From Streptomonospora wellingtoniae (GTDB lineage Bacteria > Actinomycetota > Actinomycetes > Streptosporangiales > Streptosporangiaceae): a DNA stretch of 64,000 bases. The stretch lies in the NCBI RefSeq assembly GCF_031845375.1, contig NZ_JAVREK010000002.1, positions 124,001 through 188,000 on the forward strand, in the 5' to 3' direction. Position numbers and translations under genes: made by a program. The notes under the pieces were generated by a model that worked only from the letters and a program-made list of their open reading frames with translations, was not told the origin of the DNA and did no database searches. The number at the start of each line of letters is the position of its first letter. Position 1 is the first letter of the stretch. This document shows positions 16,754 to 25,227 of the stretch, piece by piece.

Positions 16754-17207
16754 GGTCCTGCGTCGCCGGGGTGCGGGTGGTAGCCCTTCGACGGGGACGA
16801 ACGTGCCGGGTGCCGGGTTTCCGGGCGGTGGCGGCGCCCCTGGGCCGCCTGCGCCCTCGGGCGGCGCCCCCGGGAAGGCGGCAGGTCCGGCTGCCGCTCC
16901 CGGGGCGCCCGGCCGGTGTTCTGGGTGGTGGTGCGGTGTGCTGATGACTGGCCCCTTTCCGACTCGGTGGCACGCTAGGCCGCCGGGGTCCTGGGGGACC
17001 TACAGGCGGGATACAGCCCGCCTGCTCCGGGAGTGCGCCGCGCACCACCAGGTCGCGCGGCGCGCCGCGCCCTCCCCTTCGGCGCCGCGGCGAGGAAGGG
17101 GCCGCGAATCTGCGCGCGCGGCCGGGCCCGCATCACCGGGTGCGCGGTTTCGGGGCGGGTGCGCGCGAGGCGCGGTGCGCGGGCGGGGCCCTGCGGGTGC
17201 GGCGAAC

Positions 17208-19787
17208 CTAGGGTGCGTCAGGTGGCTGCGCGAGGGCGTCGGCTTCGGCGAGCACGCCCTCCGCCCGGGGGTCGCCGCACATCCGCAGCACCGCCCCGAG
17301 GATCCGCAGGGCGTCGATCCGGACCGGCGGGATCTCGGTGTCCCGGCACAGCGCCTCGGCCTGCCAGGCGTCCGACACCGCCGCGGCGGTGTCCCCCTGG
17401 GCGTGCCGGGCGAGGCCGCGCCACTGGAGGGCGCGCGCCCTCCACGGCACATGTCCCGTGCGTTCGGCCAGCTCCGCGGCCGCGTCGGCGTGGCCCACCG
17501 CGGAATCCGGGCGTCCGGCCCGCAGATGGGCCCAGGCGAGGCTGTCGTGGATCCGGCAAGCGTCGAGCAGGTCGCCGTGGCCGCGGTTGAGGGCGAGGCT
17601 CCGGTGCAGCAGCCGCAGCCCCTCGCCGTGGTCGCCGCGCAGGATCGCCGCTCGAGCGATGTCGTGTGAGATCACCCCGACCGCCTTCCAGCGCTGCGCG
17701 CCCTCCTGCAGCGCCAGGGCCGCCGCGAGGCGCTCGGCGGCGCTTGCCAGTGCACCGAGCCGGACCTCTGCTGCGCCGACCACCGCCAGGACGCGGGCCC
17801 GGGCGCGGTCGTGGCCGGACTCCGGCAGGCGGCGCAGCGCCGCGTAGGCGCAGGCGGCCATGTCGTCGTAGCGGTGCAGGCTCAAGTGGGCGTTGGACAG
17901 GATGCACAGCACCTCCGCCGCGAGGCCGCGGTCGCCGTCGCGCTCGGCGCCCTCCAGGACCGGCCGGTAGAGGCGGATGCACTCGGCCGGGTGGAAGACC
18001 ACCAGCCGGCGGTGGAGTACGTGGAGCAGTTCGCGGGCCAGCGGCAGCTGCGCAGGGCTGCGGGCGAGCTGGCGCACCAGGGCGTTGAGCGGCGCGATGT
18101 GCCCGCCCACCCAGGTGTTGCCTTCGGCGACGGTCCGCGGTCCCGGCAGCTCGCCGGTCGGGGGGTCGTCGGCGCGGGGAAGCCGAAGCACCGGGTTGGC
18201 GCTGATCAGTTCGATGTAGCGCCGGGCCACGCGGATCAGGGAGAGCGTCGTCGCGGCCGGCTCCTCCTCGTCGCGGGCCAGCTCGGTGGCGAACAGCCGG
18301 AGCAGGTCGTGCATGCGGTACACGGTGCCGTCGCGCTCCAGGAGGCCGTAGCGGACGAGCGAGCCGAGCAGCCGGTAGGCCGACATCTCGTCGGTGTCGA
18401 CGAGGGCCGCCGCAGCAAAGGGGGTGATCTCGGAGAAGCTGAGCAGTCCGAGGCGGCGGAACAGGCGCGCCGCCGCCTCCCCGCGGGGCTCGCCGGTGAG
18501 CAGTGCGCGGTACCCGATGTCGAACGTCGAGCGCACGTCCAGGTTCTCCATGCCCAGCTCGTCGAGGCGGAAGCGCTCGTTGCGCAGCCGCTCGGCGAGG
18601 TCGGGCAGCCGCCAGGCGGGGACCTCGGCGAAGCGGACGCCGATGACCCGCACCGCCAGGGGCAGGCGGCCGCACAGCGCGGCGATCTCGCGGGCCACCT
18701 CGGGCTGCCGGTCGATCGGCTCGGGGCCGATGAACCGGCGCAGCAGGTCGACCGCCGCGCCGGTCGCGAGCTGGCCGAGCCGCAGCCGAGTGAGTCCTTC
18801 CAAGGCCGACAGCTCGTCGCGGCCGGTGACGACGACGGCGCACCCGCCGCCCGCAGGCAGCAGGGGGCGCACCTGGTCGCAGTCGACGGCGTTGTCCAGG
18901 ACGATCAGCAGGCGCCTGCGCGCGGTCACGGACCGGAACCAGGCCGCGGCCTCGGCGGTGTCCGGGCTGATCATCCGCTCGGCGACGTGCAGCGCACGCA
19001 GGAACCTGCCGAGCACCTCGGCCGGCTCCAGCGGCGGGAGCCCGGGCGAGGTCCCCTGCAGGTCGACGTAGAGCTGCCCGTCCGGGTAGGCGTCGGCGGC
19101 GCCGTGCGCGGCCGCCACCGCAAGGGCGGACTTGCCGGTGCCCCCCACCCCGTGGATGCCGACGAGCGCCGGCCCCGGCGGCCAGGCCTCGGGAGTCTCG
19201 GTGCGGGGGCCGGCCCAGCCGCCCGGCCGCGCGAGCACCGTGCGCACGCGGTCCAGTTCGCGGTCGCGGCCGACCAGGGCCTCCGGAGCCGGCGGCAGCT
19301 GCTGCGGCATCGGCGCCGCGCGATCGCGCATGACGGCCGCCGGCGAGACCGGGGCGTCGGCCGAGCCCGCGAGGATCGCCTCGTGCAGGCCCTGCAGCTC
19401 GGCCCCCGGCTCCAGCCCGAGCTCCTCGGCCAGGGTGCTGCGCGCCTGCTGGTAGGCGTTCAGCGCCGCCGCGCGCTCGCCGGCGGCGCTGTGCGCCCGG
19501 ACGAGGAGCCCCCAGGCGGGCTCGCGCAGGGGGTGGTCGGCCAGCAGCAGGCGCAGCCCGTGCGCGGCTCCCGCCACGTCGCCGGCCAGCAGCAGGGCTT
19601 CGAGGCGCCCTTCCCGCGCTCGGACGTGCGCCTCGGTGAGCGCGTCGGCGTCGGCGCGCAGGGTCCGGCCGAGGGGCACGTCCTCCAAGGCGCCGCCCCG
19701 CCACAGTGCGAGGGCGCGGCGGTACTCGGCGCGTGCGGCGTCGGCGTCTCCCGCCCGCAGGGCCGCGTCGGTGTCTCGCCCGAACAC
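17208..19787 (-). CDS. AfsR/SARP-like protein lacking its DNA-binding domain (BTAD-NB-ARC-TPR)
   Basis: About 859 residues from GTG 19787. It opens inside a bacterial transcriptional activation domain (AARAEYRRALALWRGGALED ... LAEELGLEPG). An NB-ARC ATPase follows, with Walker A GVGGTGKSALA, Walker B LLIVLDNA and GLPL-like GRLPLAVRV. The C-terminus has TPR-like helices. SARP proteins normally begin with an OmpR-type winged helix of about 90 residues; here the space is taken by the start of the divergent NDH-2 gene at 19931, and no frame encodes the missing domain. The open frame continues to 19937 without resembling it. It may be a STAND ATPase without direct DNA binding, or a decayed regulator. 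Confidence 0.75.
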   Translation of the reverse strand: MFGRDTDAALRAGDADAARAEYRRALALWRGGALEDVPLGRTLRADADALTEAHVRAREGRLEALLLAGDVAGAAHGLRLLLADHPLREPAWGLLVRAHSAAGERAAALNAYQQARSTLAEELGLEPGAELQGLHEAILAGSADAPVSPAAVMRDRAAPMPQQLPPAPEALVGRDRELDRVRTVLARPGGWAGPRTETPEAWPPGPALVGIHGVGGTGKSALAVAAAHGAADAYPDGQLYVDLQGTSPGLPPLEPAEVLGRFLRALHVAERMISPDTAEAAAWFRSVTARRRLLIVLDNAVDCDQVRPLLPAGGGCAVVVTGRDELSALEGLTRLRLGQLATGAAVDLLRRFIGPEPIDRQPEVAREIAALCGRLPLAVRVIGVRFAEVPAWRLPDLAERLRNERFRLDELGMENLDVRSTFDIGYRALLTGEPRGEAAARLFRRLGLLSFSEITPFAAAALVDTDEMSAYRLLGSLVRYGLLERDGTVYRMHDLLRLFATELARDEEEPAATTLSLIRVARRYIELISANPVLRLPRADDPPTGELPGPRTVAEGNTWVGGHIAPLNALVRQLARSPAQLPLARELLHVLHRRLVVFHPAECIRLYRPVLEGAERDGDRGLAAEVLCILSNAHLSLHRYDDMAACAYAALRRLPESGHDRARARVLAVVGAAEVRLGALASAAERLAAALALQEGAQRWKAVGVISHDIARAAILRGDHGEGLRLLHRSLALNRGHGDLLDACRIHDSLAWAHLRAGRPDSAVGHADAAAELAERTGHVPWRARALQWRGLARHAQGDTAAAVSDAWQAEALCRDTEIPPVRIDALRILGAVLRMCGDPRAEGVLAEADALAQPPDAP

Positions 19788-19930
19788 CCCGCGCCGCCGG
19801 GCCGACGTTTGACCGCGGGGTGCTCGGGCAGCCGAAGCGCAGACGGACTCGTGCGCCCGGCGGGTGCTCGCGGCAGGCGCCGCTGGGCCGACCCGCACAG
19901 CAGGGCGGTCGAAGAGGGAGTGGATCGACC

Positions 19931-21304
19931 ATGGCACGGCCTCGCATCGTGGTGGTAGGCGCGGGATTCGCAGGGCTGCAGACCCTCAAGCGGCTCGAAC
20001 GCCGCATACCCAGGTCCGCCGCCGAGATCGTCCTCGTCGCGCCAAACGACTACATGCTCTACAGCCCGCTGCTGCCGCAGGTGGCCTCAGGCCTGCTCAC
20101 GCCCCAATCCGTGGCGGTGTCGCTGTACCGCTCCCTGCACCGCACCCGCATCGTGCCCGGCTCGGCCATCGGCGTCGACACCGACGCCAAGGCGGTGCTG
20201 ATCCGCAAGATCTCCGACGAACCGACCGTCGAGCGCTACGACCGGCTCGTCCTCGCGCCGGGCAGCCTCACCCGCGTCTTCGACATCCCCGGTCTGACCG
20301 AGCACGCCTTCGGCAACAAGAACCTCGCCGAGGCGACCGTGCTGCGCGACCACGTGCTCGCCCAGCTGGAGCTGGCCAACGCCACCACCGACCCCGTCGA
20401 GCGCGAGGAGCGCTGCCGGTTCGTCGTGGTCGGCGGCGGCTACACCGGCGTGGAGACCGCGGCGTCCCTGCGCCGGCTGACCGAGGAGGCGGCGCGCCGC
20501 TACCCCTCGCTGCGCTCGGCCATCAACTGGCATCTGGTCGACATCGCGCCGCGGCTCCTGCCCGAGCTGGGCACCAGACTGGGCGAGGAGGCGCTGGACC
20601 TGCTGCGCTCGATGAGCGTCGAGGTCAAACTGGAGGTGACGGTCAGGGAGGTCACCGAGCACAAGGTCGCGCTGACCGACGGCCGCATGCTGCCCTGCCG
20701 CACCCTCATCTGGACGGCGGGCACCTCGCCGAGCCCGCTGATGGATTCCCTGGGCGCCGAGACCAGCCGCGGAAAACTCGTGGTGGACTCCGACCTCGCG
20801 GTGCCCGATCTGCCCGACGTGTTCGCCGTCGGCGACGCCGCCGCCGTGCCCGACCTCAGCAAGGACGAGAGGGGCGCGGTGTGCCCGCCGACCGCCCAGT
20901 ACGCCGAGCGCCAGGGCACGGTGGCCGCCGAGAACGTGATCGCCTCGCTGACCGGTCGGCCCAAGCGCACGTTCCTGCACAAGGATCTGGGACTGGTCGT
21001 CGACCTGAGCGGGCGCGACGCCGTGGCGCGGCCGCTGGGCTACGACCTCTCGGGCTTCCCCGCGTTCGCGGTCACCCGCGGATACCACCTGTGGTCCCTG
21101 CCCTCCAACCCCGCCCGCGCGCGGGTCGCGGCCAACTGGATGATCCGCGCGGTCACCGGCGGCGAGGTGGCGCGGCTGGGCTTCCACCGCGGCAGGCCCT
21201 CGACCTTCGTGGACCTGGAGGCCGCCCACTACCTCGACCCGCAGGGCGCGCGCCGCGAGAGCGCGCGCCTGCTCGAGCCGGCTCCGCAAGCCGAGGGCGA
21301 CTGA
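19931..21304 (+). CDS. Type II NADH dehydrogenase-like FAD oxidoreductase
   Basis: A 457-residue two-dinucleotide-binding flavoprotein. It has an N-terminal FAD site (VVVGAGFAGL), the NDH-2 segment YMLYSPLLPQVASG, a second Rossmann motif for NAD(P)H (VVVGGGYTGVETA) and the C-terminal FAD motif FAVGDAAA. A late hydrophobic/amphipathic region (about 370-420) would give membrane association. NDH-2 enzymes pass electrons from NADH to quinone without pumping protons. Start ATG 19931, with a GGGAG-like site about 10 bases upstream. It is divergent from the truncated AfsR-like gene. Confidence 0.88.
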   Translation: MARPRIVVVGAGFAGLQTLKRLERRIPRSAAEIVLVAPNDYMLYSPLLPQVASGLLTPQSVAVSLYRSLHRTRIVPGSAIGVDTDAKAVLIRKISDEPTVERYDRLVLAPGSLTRVFDIPGLTEHAFGNKNLAEATVLRDHVLAQLELANATTDPVEREERCRFVVVGGGYTGVETAASLRRLTEEAARRYPSLRSAINWHLVDIAPRLLPELGTRLGEEALDLLRSMSVEVKLEVTVREVTEHKVALTDGRMLPCRTLIWTAGTSPSPLMDSLGAETSRGKLVVDSDLAVPDLPDVFAVGDAAAVPDLSKDERGAVCPPTAQYAERQGTVAAENVIASLTGRPKRTFLHKDLGLVVDLSGRDAVARPLGYDLSGFPAFAVTRGYHLWSLPSNPARARVAANWMIRAVTGGEVARLGFHRGRPSTFVDLEAAHYLDPQGARRESARLLEPAPQAEGD

Positions 21305-21376
21305 GGACTTTCGGTCCGCTGCCCCGGCTCCGCACGCGTACTCCCGGGTGCAGCCGCGCACGCGGGGCGGGCGCCG

Positions 21377-21583
21377 TCAGCGGACGATCTCGTAGCCGGC
21401 CTCGTCGACGGCGGCGTCGAGCTGCTCCTCGCTGAGGGGGCTCTCGCTACCCACGTCGACCCGGCCGCTGCCCAGGTCGACGTCGACCGAGGTCACGCCC
21501 GGCAGTGCCGAGACCTCCTCGGTCACCGCCTTGACACAGTGATCGCAGGTCATGCCCTTGACGGTGAAGGTGATGGCTGCCAC
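21377..21583 (-). CDS. copZ: Copper chaperone, heavy-metal-associated domain (CopZ-like)
   Basis: A 68-residue protein that is a single HMA domain with the metal motif GMTCDHC (residues 10-16) and the alternating beta-alpha pattern of copper chaperones. It would bind Cu(I) and hand it to a P-type ATPase or repressor. It lies 45 bp after the CsoR-type gene on the same strand, so the two probably share the copper-responsive promoter. No copA ATPase is present in the window. Confidence 0.88.
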   Translation of the reverse strand: MAAITFTVKGMTCDHCVKAVTEEVSALPGVTSVDVDLGSGRVDVGSESPLSEEQLDAAVDEAGYEIVR

Positions 21584-21628
21584 GGCCGGTCCTTCCTCAT
21601 AGACGGGTGCGTCGGTTGCGAGGGCGGG

Positions 21629-21952
21629 TCAGGAGCGCACCAACCGGGCGATGGCCTCGGAGGCCTCGCGCACTTTCTCGTCGGCCTCCTCGCCGCCGTT
21701 GGCCACGGCGTGCCCCACGCAGTGCTTGAGGTGCTCGTCGAGCATCGACAGCGCGAACGAGCGCAGCGCCTTGTTCACCGCGGCCGTCTGCGTGAGGACG
21801 TCGATGCAGTAAGAGTCGCTCTCGACCATCCGCCGCAGGCCACGGACCTGCCCCTCGATCCGGCTGAGCCGGTCGAGGTGGCTCTTCTTGTTGTCGTGGT
21901 AGCCGTAGGTGGCCATCTGAGTGCTCTCTCCGGTATCCCGCTCTTCAGCCAT
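21629..21952 (-). CDS. csoR: CsoR-type copper-sensing repressor
   Basis: A 107-residue all-helical DUF156 repressor. The Cu(I) ligand triad is visible as Cys in YCIDVLTQ and His/Cys in DEHLKHC, with RIEGQVRGLRRM as the conserved first core helix. CsoR leaves its operator when it binds Cu(I). ATG 21952 has GAAGGGGG seven bases upstream, inside the operator. An equally good start is ATG 21916 (95 residues), preceded by GGAGAG. It is followed by the CopZ-like gene. Confidence 0.88.
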   Translation of the reverse strand: MAEERDTGESTQMATYGYHDNKKSHLDRLSRIEGQVRGLRRMVESDSYCIDVLTQTAAVNKALRSFALSMLDEHLKHCVGHAVANGGEEADEKVREASEAIARLVRS

Positions 21953-21955
21953 CAA

Positions 21956-21974
21956 TATACCCCCTTCGGGTATA
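21956..21974. promoter_or_regulatory. CsoR operator
   Basis: TATACCCCCTTCGGGTATA is a TATACCC-5-GGGTATA inverted repeat that matches the known CsoR box. It ends four bases before the ATG at 21952, and the putative ribosome binding site is part of the operator. Confidence 0.8.
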
Positions 21975-22083
21975 GCAGCGCCCTGTGTCCGTACGGCATT
22001 CCCGCGCCGCGCCGCCCCGGACGATACCCGCGGCCGGGCGAACGGCCCCAGTATCGCCCCACGCGGGTGAAGTCGGCCTATTG

Positions 22084-22148
22084 CCGTTGATCGTGTAGCC
22101 ATCGTCACTGGAAATCGCCTTTCTTCGCGATGGCTACACGATCAACGG
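22084..22148. repeat. Dispersed palindromic element, copy 1
   Basis: Perfect 21-bp arms (22084-22104 and 22128-22148) flank a 23-nt centre that contains TCACTGGAAATCG. The centre carries a second small stem (GGAAA/TTTC). It lies between csoR and the membrane protein ending at 22158. Same family as copies at 24971, 39883, 49392 and 61407. Confidence 0.9.
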
Positions 22149-22157
22149 CTTCGTCTT

Positions 22158-22772
22158 TCAGCGCCGGCGCGGCCGCAGCCCCAACCGGCGCAGCTCCACC
22201 TCCGCCAGGCCCGCGACGACCTCCGCGTCGCCCGCACGCCATGCCCCGACCGGATCGGGGGCGACCTTGAGCAGCCGCCGGGGCCGCGCCGTCGTCAGTG
22301 CGCGCAGCGCCAGCAGCGGCGCACCGCTGTCGGCGGGCATCGACCGCAGCGCCGCGGCGCTTGAGGCCCGGCGGATCCACCGGCCCCGCGTGGGAAGCCA
22401 GGCGACCAGCGCGAAGAGGACCGGGACCACCGCCGTCATCAGCGACAGCGACAGCGCCACAGTGCCCATGGTCTCCTGGAACCCGCGGCCGGCCTCGCTC
22501 AGCGAGGCGCCCGCGTCGCCGACGCGGCCGAACGGCGCGGCGAGGCCGTCGCCCGCCCACGGCACCCGCTCGGCCTGGTCGGCGGCGTCGGCCATGCTCT
22601 CGGCCACGCCGTCGCCGGCCGACTCGATCAGCTCGCCGGGCTCGGCCAGGGCGCGGAGCGCCTCGTGCAGTGTCAGGCCCGCCCACACCCACGCTGCGAT
22701 CCAGCCCGCGGTCAGCAGGTCGGCACCGGACTGGACCAGGAAGCGCAGAGGGCGATCGGCGTAGATCCGCAT
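22158..22772 (-). CDS. Membrane protein of unknown function
   Basis: A 204-residue protein with an N-terminal hydrophobic segment (about residues 10-35), a middle hydrophilic stretch rich in Ala, Asp and Glu, a second strong membrane segment (about residues 110-135) and a basic C-terminal tail (LRPRRR). ATG 22772 has GGAG eight bases upstream. No family is recognised. It stops just beside palindrome copy 1 and is divergent from the DUF2630 gene. Confidence 0.7.
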   Translation of the reverse strand: MRIYADRPLRFLVQSGADLLTAGWIAAWVWAGLTLHEALRALAEPGELIESAGDGVAESMADAADQAERVPWAGDGLAAPFGRVGDAGASLSEAGRGFQETMGTVALSLSLMTAVVPVLFALVAWLPTRGRWIRRASSAAALRSMPADSGAPLLALRALTTARPRRLLKVAPDPVGAWRAGDAEVVAGLAEVELRRLGLRPRRR

Positions 22773-23031
22773 CGATAGTCTCCGAAGAGTGAGAGGGGTG
22801 GGGGCAGGGTTGCGCCGGCGGCGCGGCCGGGGAGGCGGCCGCCGAAGCCCGTGTCCCAGACAGTCCCCCCAGAAGGCGGCTCTCAGACCTGGCCGGTGGA
22901 AGGGCCCCGCGCCCGCGGGGGCCCGACCGCACCTCCGGCGGGCGAATCCGCAGCTCGCCGCGGCCGCCGCCGTCTCCAGAGGAGGGCCGCAACGCTTGCC
23001 AACCGGATGGCCGCCGACCGACCATTGGGGT

Positions 23032-23286
23032 ATGAGCGAGTCCAGAGACCAGGAGAGCAGCATCCTCGGCCGCATCAGCGACCTGGTGACCGAGGAGCGC
23101 GACCTGCGTGAGCAGAACGAGCACCGGCTGACGCCGGAGGAGCGCCAGCGGATGCGCCGCCTGGAAGGCGAACTCGACCAGTGCTGGGACCTGCTGCGCC
23201 AGCGCCGCGCCCGCGAGGAGTTCGGCGACGACCCCGACGCCGTGCGCGTGCGCCCCGCCGACGACGTCGAGGGCTACCGGCAGTAG
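23032..23286 (+). CDS. DUF2630-family small protein
   Basis: An 84-residue, highly charged helical protein. It begins with ILGRISDLVTEERDLREQNE and has LRRLEGELDQCWDLLRQRRA-like helices, the pattern of the actinobacterial DUF2630 family, whose function is unknown. It probably forms a helical hairpin or coiled coil. The start is ATG 23032, with only a G-rich stretch upstream. Confidence 0.8.
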   Translation: MSESRDQESSILGRISDLVTEERDLREQNEHRLTPEERQRMRRLEGELDQCWDLLRQRRAREEFGDDPDAVRVRPADDVEGYRQ

Positions 23287-23470
23287 GTCCGCGGGCGGTC
23301 GCGGCCCCCCCGCGCCCGGGCCCGCGCGGGCCCCGGCAGGAGCCGAGGGGAACCCGGAGGCCGTTTCCGGCGTCTCACAGTGCGACCGCGCACCGGCGGT
23401 CGGCGCGCCTCCCGCGAGCGGCGCCGCTTCCGGTGCCCAGAGCTGCTGAGACGGATCGGGCCGCACCTCG

Positions 23471-24109
23471 ATGCTGGAGATTCTGACCGGGACCGGGCTC
23501 GCCTCGGCCGCCGGTCTCAACGCCTACGTCCCCCTGCTGACCGTCGGAATCATCGCGCGCTACACCGAACTGCTGCCGCTGGGCCCCGGATGGCAGTGGC
23601 TGGAGCACCCCGCCGTGCTCGCCATCCTCGGTGTTCTGCTGGCGCTGGAGGTCGCGGCCGACAAGATCCCCGCGGTCGACAGCCTCAACGACGCGGTGCA
23701 GACCGTCGTGCGCCCCACATCGGGCGGGATCACCTTCGGCGCCGGCGCCTCCTCCGCAACCGCCACGGAGATCGCCTCGCTGGCCGGCGGAGACGCGGGC
23801 GGCGCCGGAGGCGACGGGGGAGCGGCCTGGTGGCAGATCGCCGCCGGCGTGCTGATAGCGCTGGCCTTCCACCTGCTCAAGGCGAGCGCGCGACCCGTCC
23901 TCAACGCCGTGACGTTCGGTGCCGGCGGCCCGGTGGTCAGCGTCGTCGAGGACGCCGCCAGCGTGCTGACTTCGGTCGCGGCCGTCCTCGTCCCTGTCGT
24001 GGCCGTGGTCGCCGTCGTCCTGATGGCGGCGGTCGGCGTCTGGGCTCGGCAGCGCCGCAGGCGCCGGCGGCGCGAGCGGCGGAGCTCGGCGGCGCCGCAC
24101 ATCCCCTGA
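23471..24109 (+). CDS. DUF4126 membrane protein
   Basis: A 212-residue integral membrane protein with four to five hydrophobic segments. It begins ILTGTGLASAAGLNAYVPLL, the DUF4126 signature, and has the ALEVAADKIPAVDSLND motif after the second helix. A Gly/Ala-rich loop (about residues 100-118) separates the halves, and a strongly basic tail (R-rich, 193-205) ends it. Function is unknown for the family. Start ATG 23471, weak Shine-Dalgarno. Confidence 0.82.
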   Translation: MLEILTGTGLASAAGLNAYVPLLTVGIIARYTELLPLGPGWQWLEHPAVLAILGVLLALEVAADKIPAVDSLNDAVQTVVRPTSGGITFGAGASSATATEIASLAGGDAGGAGGDGGAAWWQIAAGVLIALAFHLLKASARPVLNAVTFGAGGPVVSVVEDAASVLTSVAAVLVPVVAVVAVVLMAAVGVWARQRRRRRRRERRSSAAPHIP

Positions 24110-24234
24110 CCCCGCGGCGGGCGGTACACCCCGGTTCGGTCTCGGCCCGGACCCGGGCGCGAGCCTGCGTACGGCTCCGTGCTCGCCGCCGCCCGCGCGC
24201 GCAGGTCGGCGTCGGTTCGGTCGGCGCCGTGTCT

Positions 24235-24250
24235 TAGAGTGCTCAGCGTG
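24235..24250 (+). promoter_or_regulatory. Putative -10 for a leaderless HAD transcript
   Basis: TAGAGT (24235-24240) lies seven bases before the GTG start at 24248, so transcription would begin at or beside the start codon. No Shine-Dalgarno is visible, which fits a leaderless mRNA. The -35 is not clear. Confidence 0.4.
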
Positions 24251-24922
24251 GTAGAAAACGGGTTCGCTCGCCTCAACGGCGTCAAGCACATCGTCTGGGA
24301 CTGGAACGGCACGCTGCTCGACGACAACCACGCCAACATGGCCGCCCTCAACCGCGTCTGCGCCGAGTTCGGCCGGGACCCCGTGGAACTGGACTTCTGG
24401 CGCACCTTCTTCCGCCGCCCGCTGCTCGACTGCTACGAGGAGCTGCTGGGCCGCTCTCTGGCCGAGGAGGAGTGGGCCCGCCTGAACCGGGTCTACGACG
24501 ACCACTACACCGAGCTGCTGCCCTCCTGCGGCCTGGCCGACGGTGTGCCCGACATCCTGTTGGACTGGCACGCCTACGGCGGCTCGCAGTCGCTGCTGTC
24601 GATGGCCTCCCACGACAGCGTCACCGCGCTGGTCGCCCAGCGCGCGCTGGAGCGCCACTTCGCGCGGGTGGACGGGCGGCGCTTCGACACCCGCGACGGC
24701 TCCAAGTCCCGCCACCTGGCCGCCCACCTCGCCGAGCTGGAGGTCGACCCCGCCACGGTGGTGCTCGTCGGCGACATCGACGACGACGGCCGCGCCGCCT
24801 CCGAGGCCGGCGCGCACGCGATCCTGGTCGCCGCCGGCATGATGAGCCGCGAGCGGCTGGAGGCCACCGGCCACCCCGTGGTCGACTCACCCCGACAGGC
24901 CGTCGCCGCCCTGTGCGCCTGA
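24248..24922 (+). CDS. HAD-family hydrolase (phosphoglycolate phosphatase-like)
   Basis: A 224-residue haloacid dehalogenase-type phosphatase. Motif I is DWNGTLLDD (first Asp is the nucleophile), motif II is the Ser in MASHDS, and motif III/IV are Lys in DGSKSRHL and VLVGDIDDDGRAA. The alpha-helical cap lies between residues 20 and 90. These enzymes dephosphorylate small metabolites; the substrate is unknown. The start GTG 24248 was chosen because a -10-like TAGAGT lies immediately upstream. Palindrome copy 2 follows 48 bp after the stop. Confidence 0.85.
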   Translation: MVENGFARLNGVKHIVWDWNGTLLDDNHANMAALNRVCAEFGRDPVELDFWRTFFRRPLLDCYEELLGRSLAEEEWARLNRVYDDHYTELLPSCGLADGVPDILLDWHAYGGSQSLLSMASHDSVTALVAQRALERHFARVDGRRFDTRDGSKSRHLAAHLAELEVDPATVVLVGDIDDDGRAASEAGAHAILVAAGMMSRERLEATGHPVVDSPRQAVAALCA

Positions 24923-24970
24923 GCGACCGTCCGGCAACCGGCGATCACGCGGCTGAAGTCGGCCCACCAC

Positions 24971-25026
24971 CGTTGATCTTGTAGCTATCGTGAAGAAAAA
25001 CGATTTCCAGTGACGATAGCTACAAG
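24971..25026. repeat. Dispersed palindromic element, copy 2 (split)
   Basis: This copy is in reverse orientation relative to copy 1 (CGATTTCCAGTGA centre). The left arm reads CGTTGATCTTGTAGCTATCG, but the right arm stops at CTACAAG (25026). The missing ATCAACGG occurs at 25202-25209, about 175 bp away, as if something had been inserted into the arm. Confidence 0.85.
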
Positions 25027-25201
25027 CTGTGTGGGGCCTCCCTCTGGTCGGCCGTACCGGAGGAACAAAACGAGGGTGAACCGGCCCGCTCCAGACCCAC
25101 TCCAGAGAATGTCACGGAACGATAACGGGATTTCGTGGGCGTCTCGCGATGGAGTGCGTTTGCCCAGGTCAGAGGTGCTAGCTCCGCTGTTTTGGGAATA
25201 G
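25027..25201. other. 175-bp segment splitting a palindromic element
   Basis: The segment lies between the truncated arm of palindrome copy 2 and its apparent remainder (GATCAACGG). It looks lower in GC than its surroundings, has no obvious terminal inverted repeats and encodes no convincing protein. A 2-bp AG occurs at both junctions. It may be a small insertion or a rearrangement scar. Confidence 0.4.
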
Positions 25202-25227
25202 ATCAACGGGTGCGGGGCCTGGGACGG

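Noticed and set aside
17208..21304. Secondary-metabolite cluster suggested by the AfsR-like gene, glycosyltransferase and monooxygenase
   Set aside because: The genes are scattered over 18 kb with housekeeping genes between and no synthase or synthetase.
22789..23031. Longer N-terminus for the DUF2630 protein
   Set aside because: The upstream stretch is Arg/Gly-rich and unlike the family, which begins near MSES at 23032.
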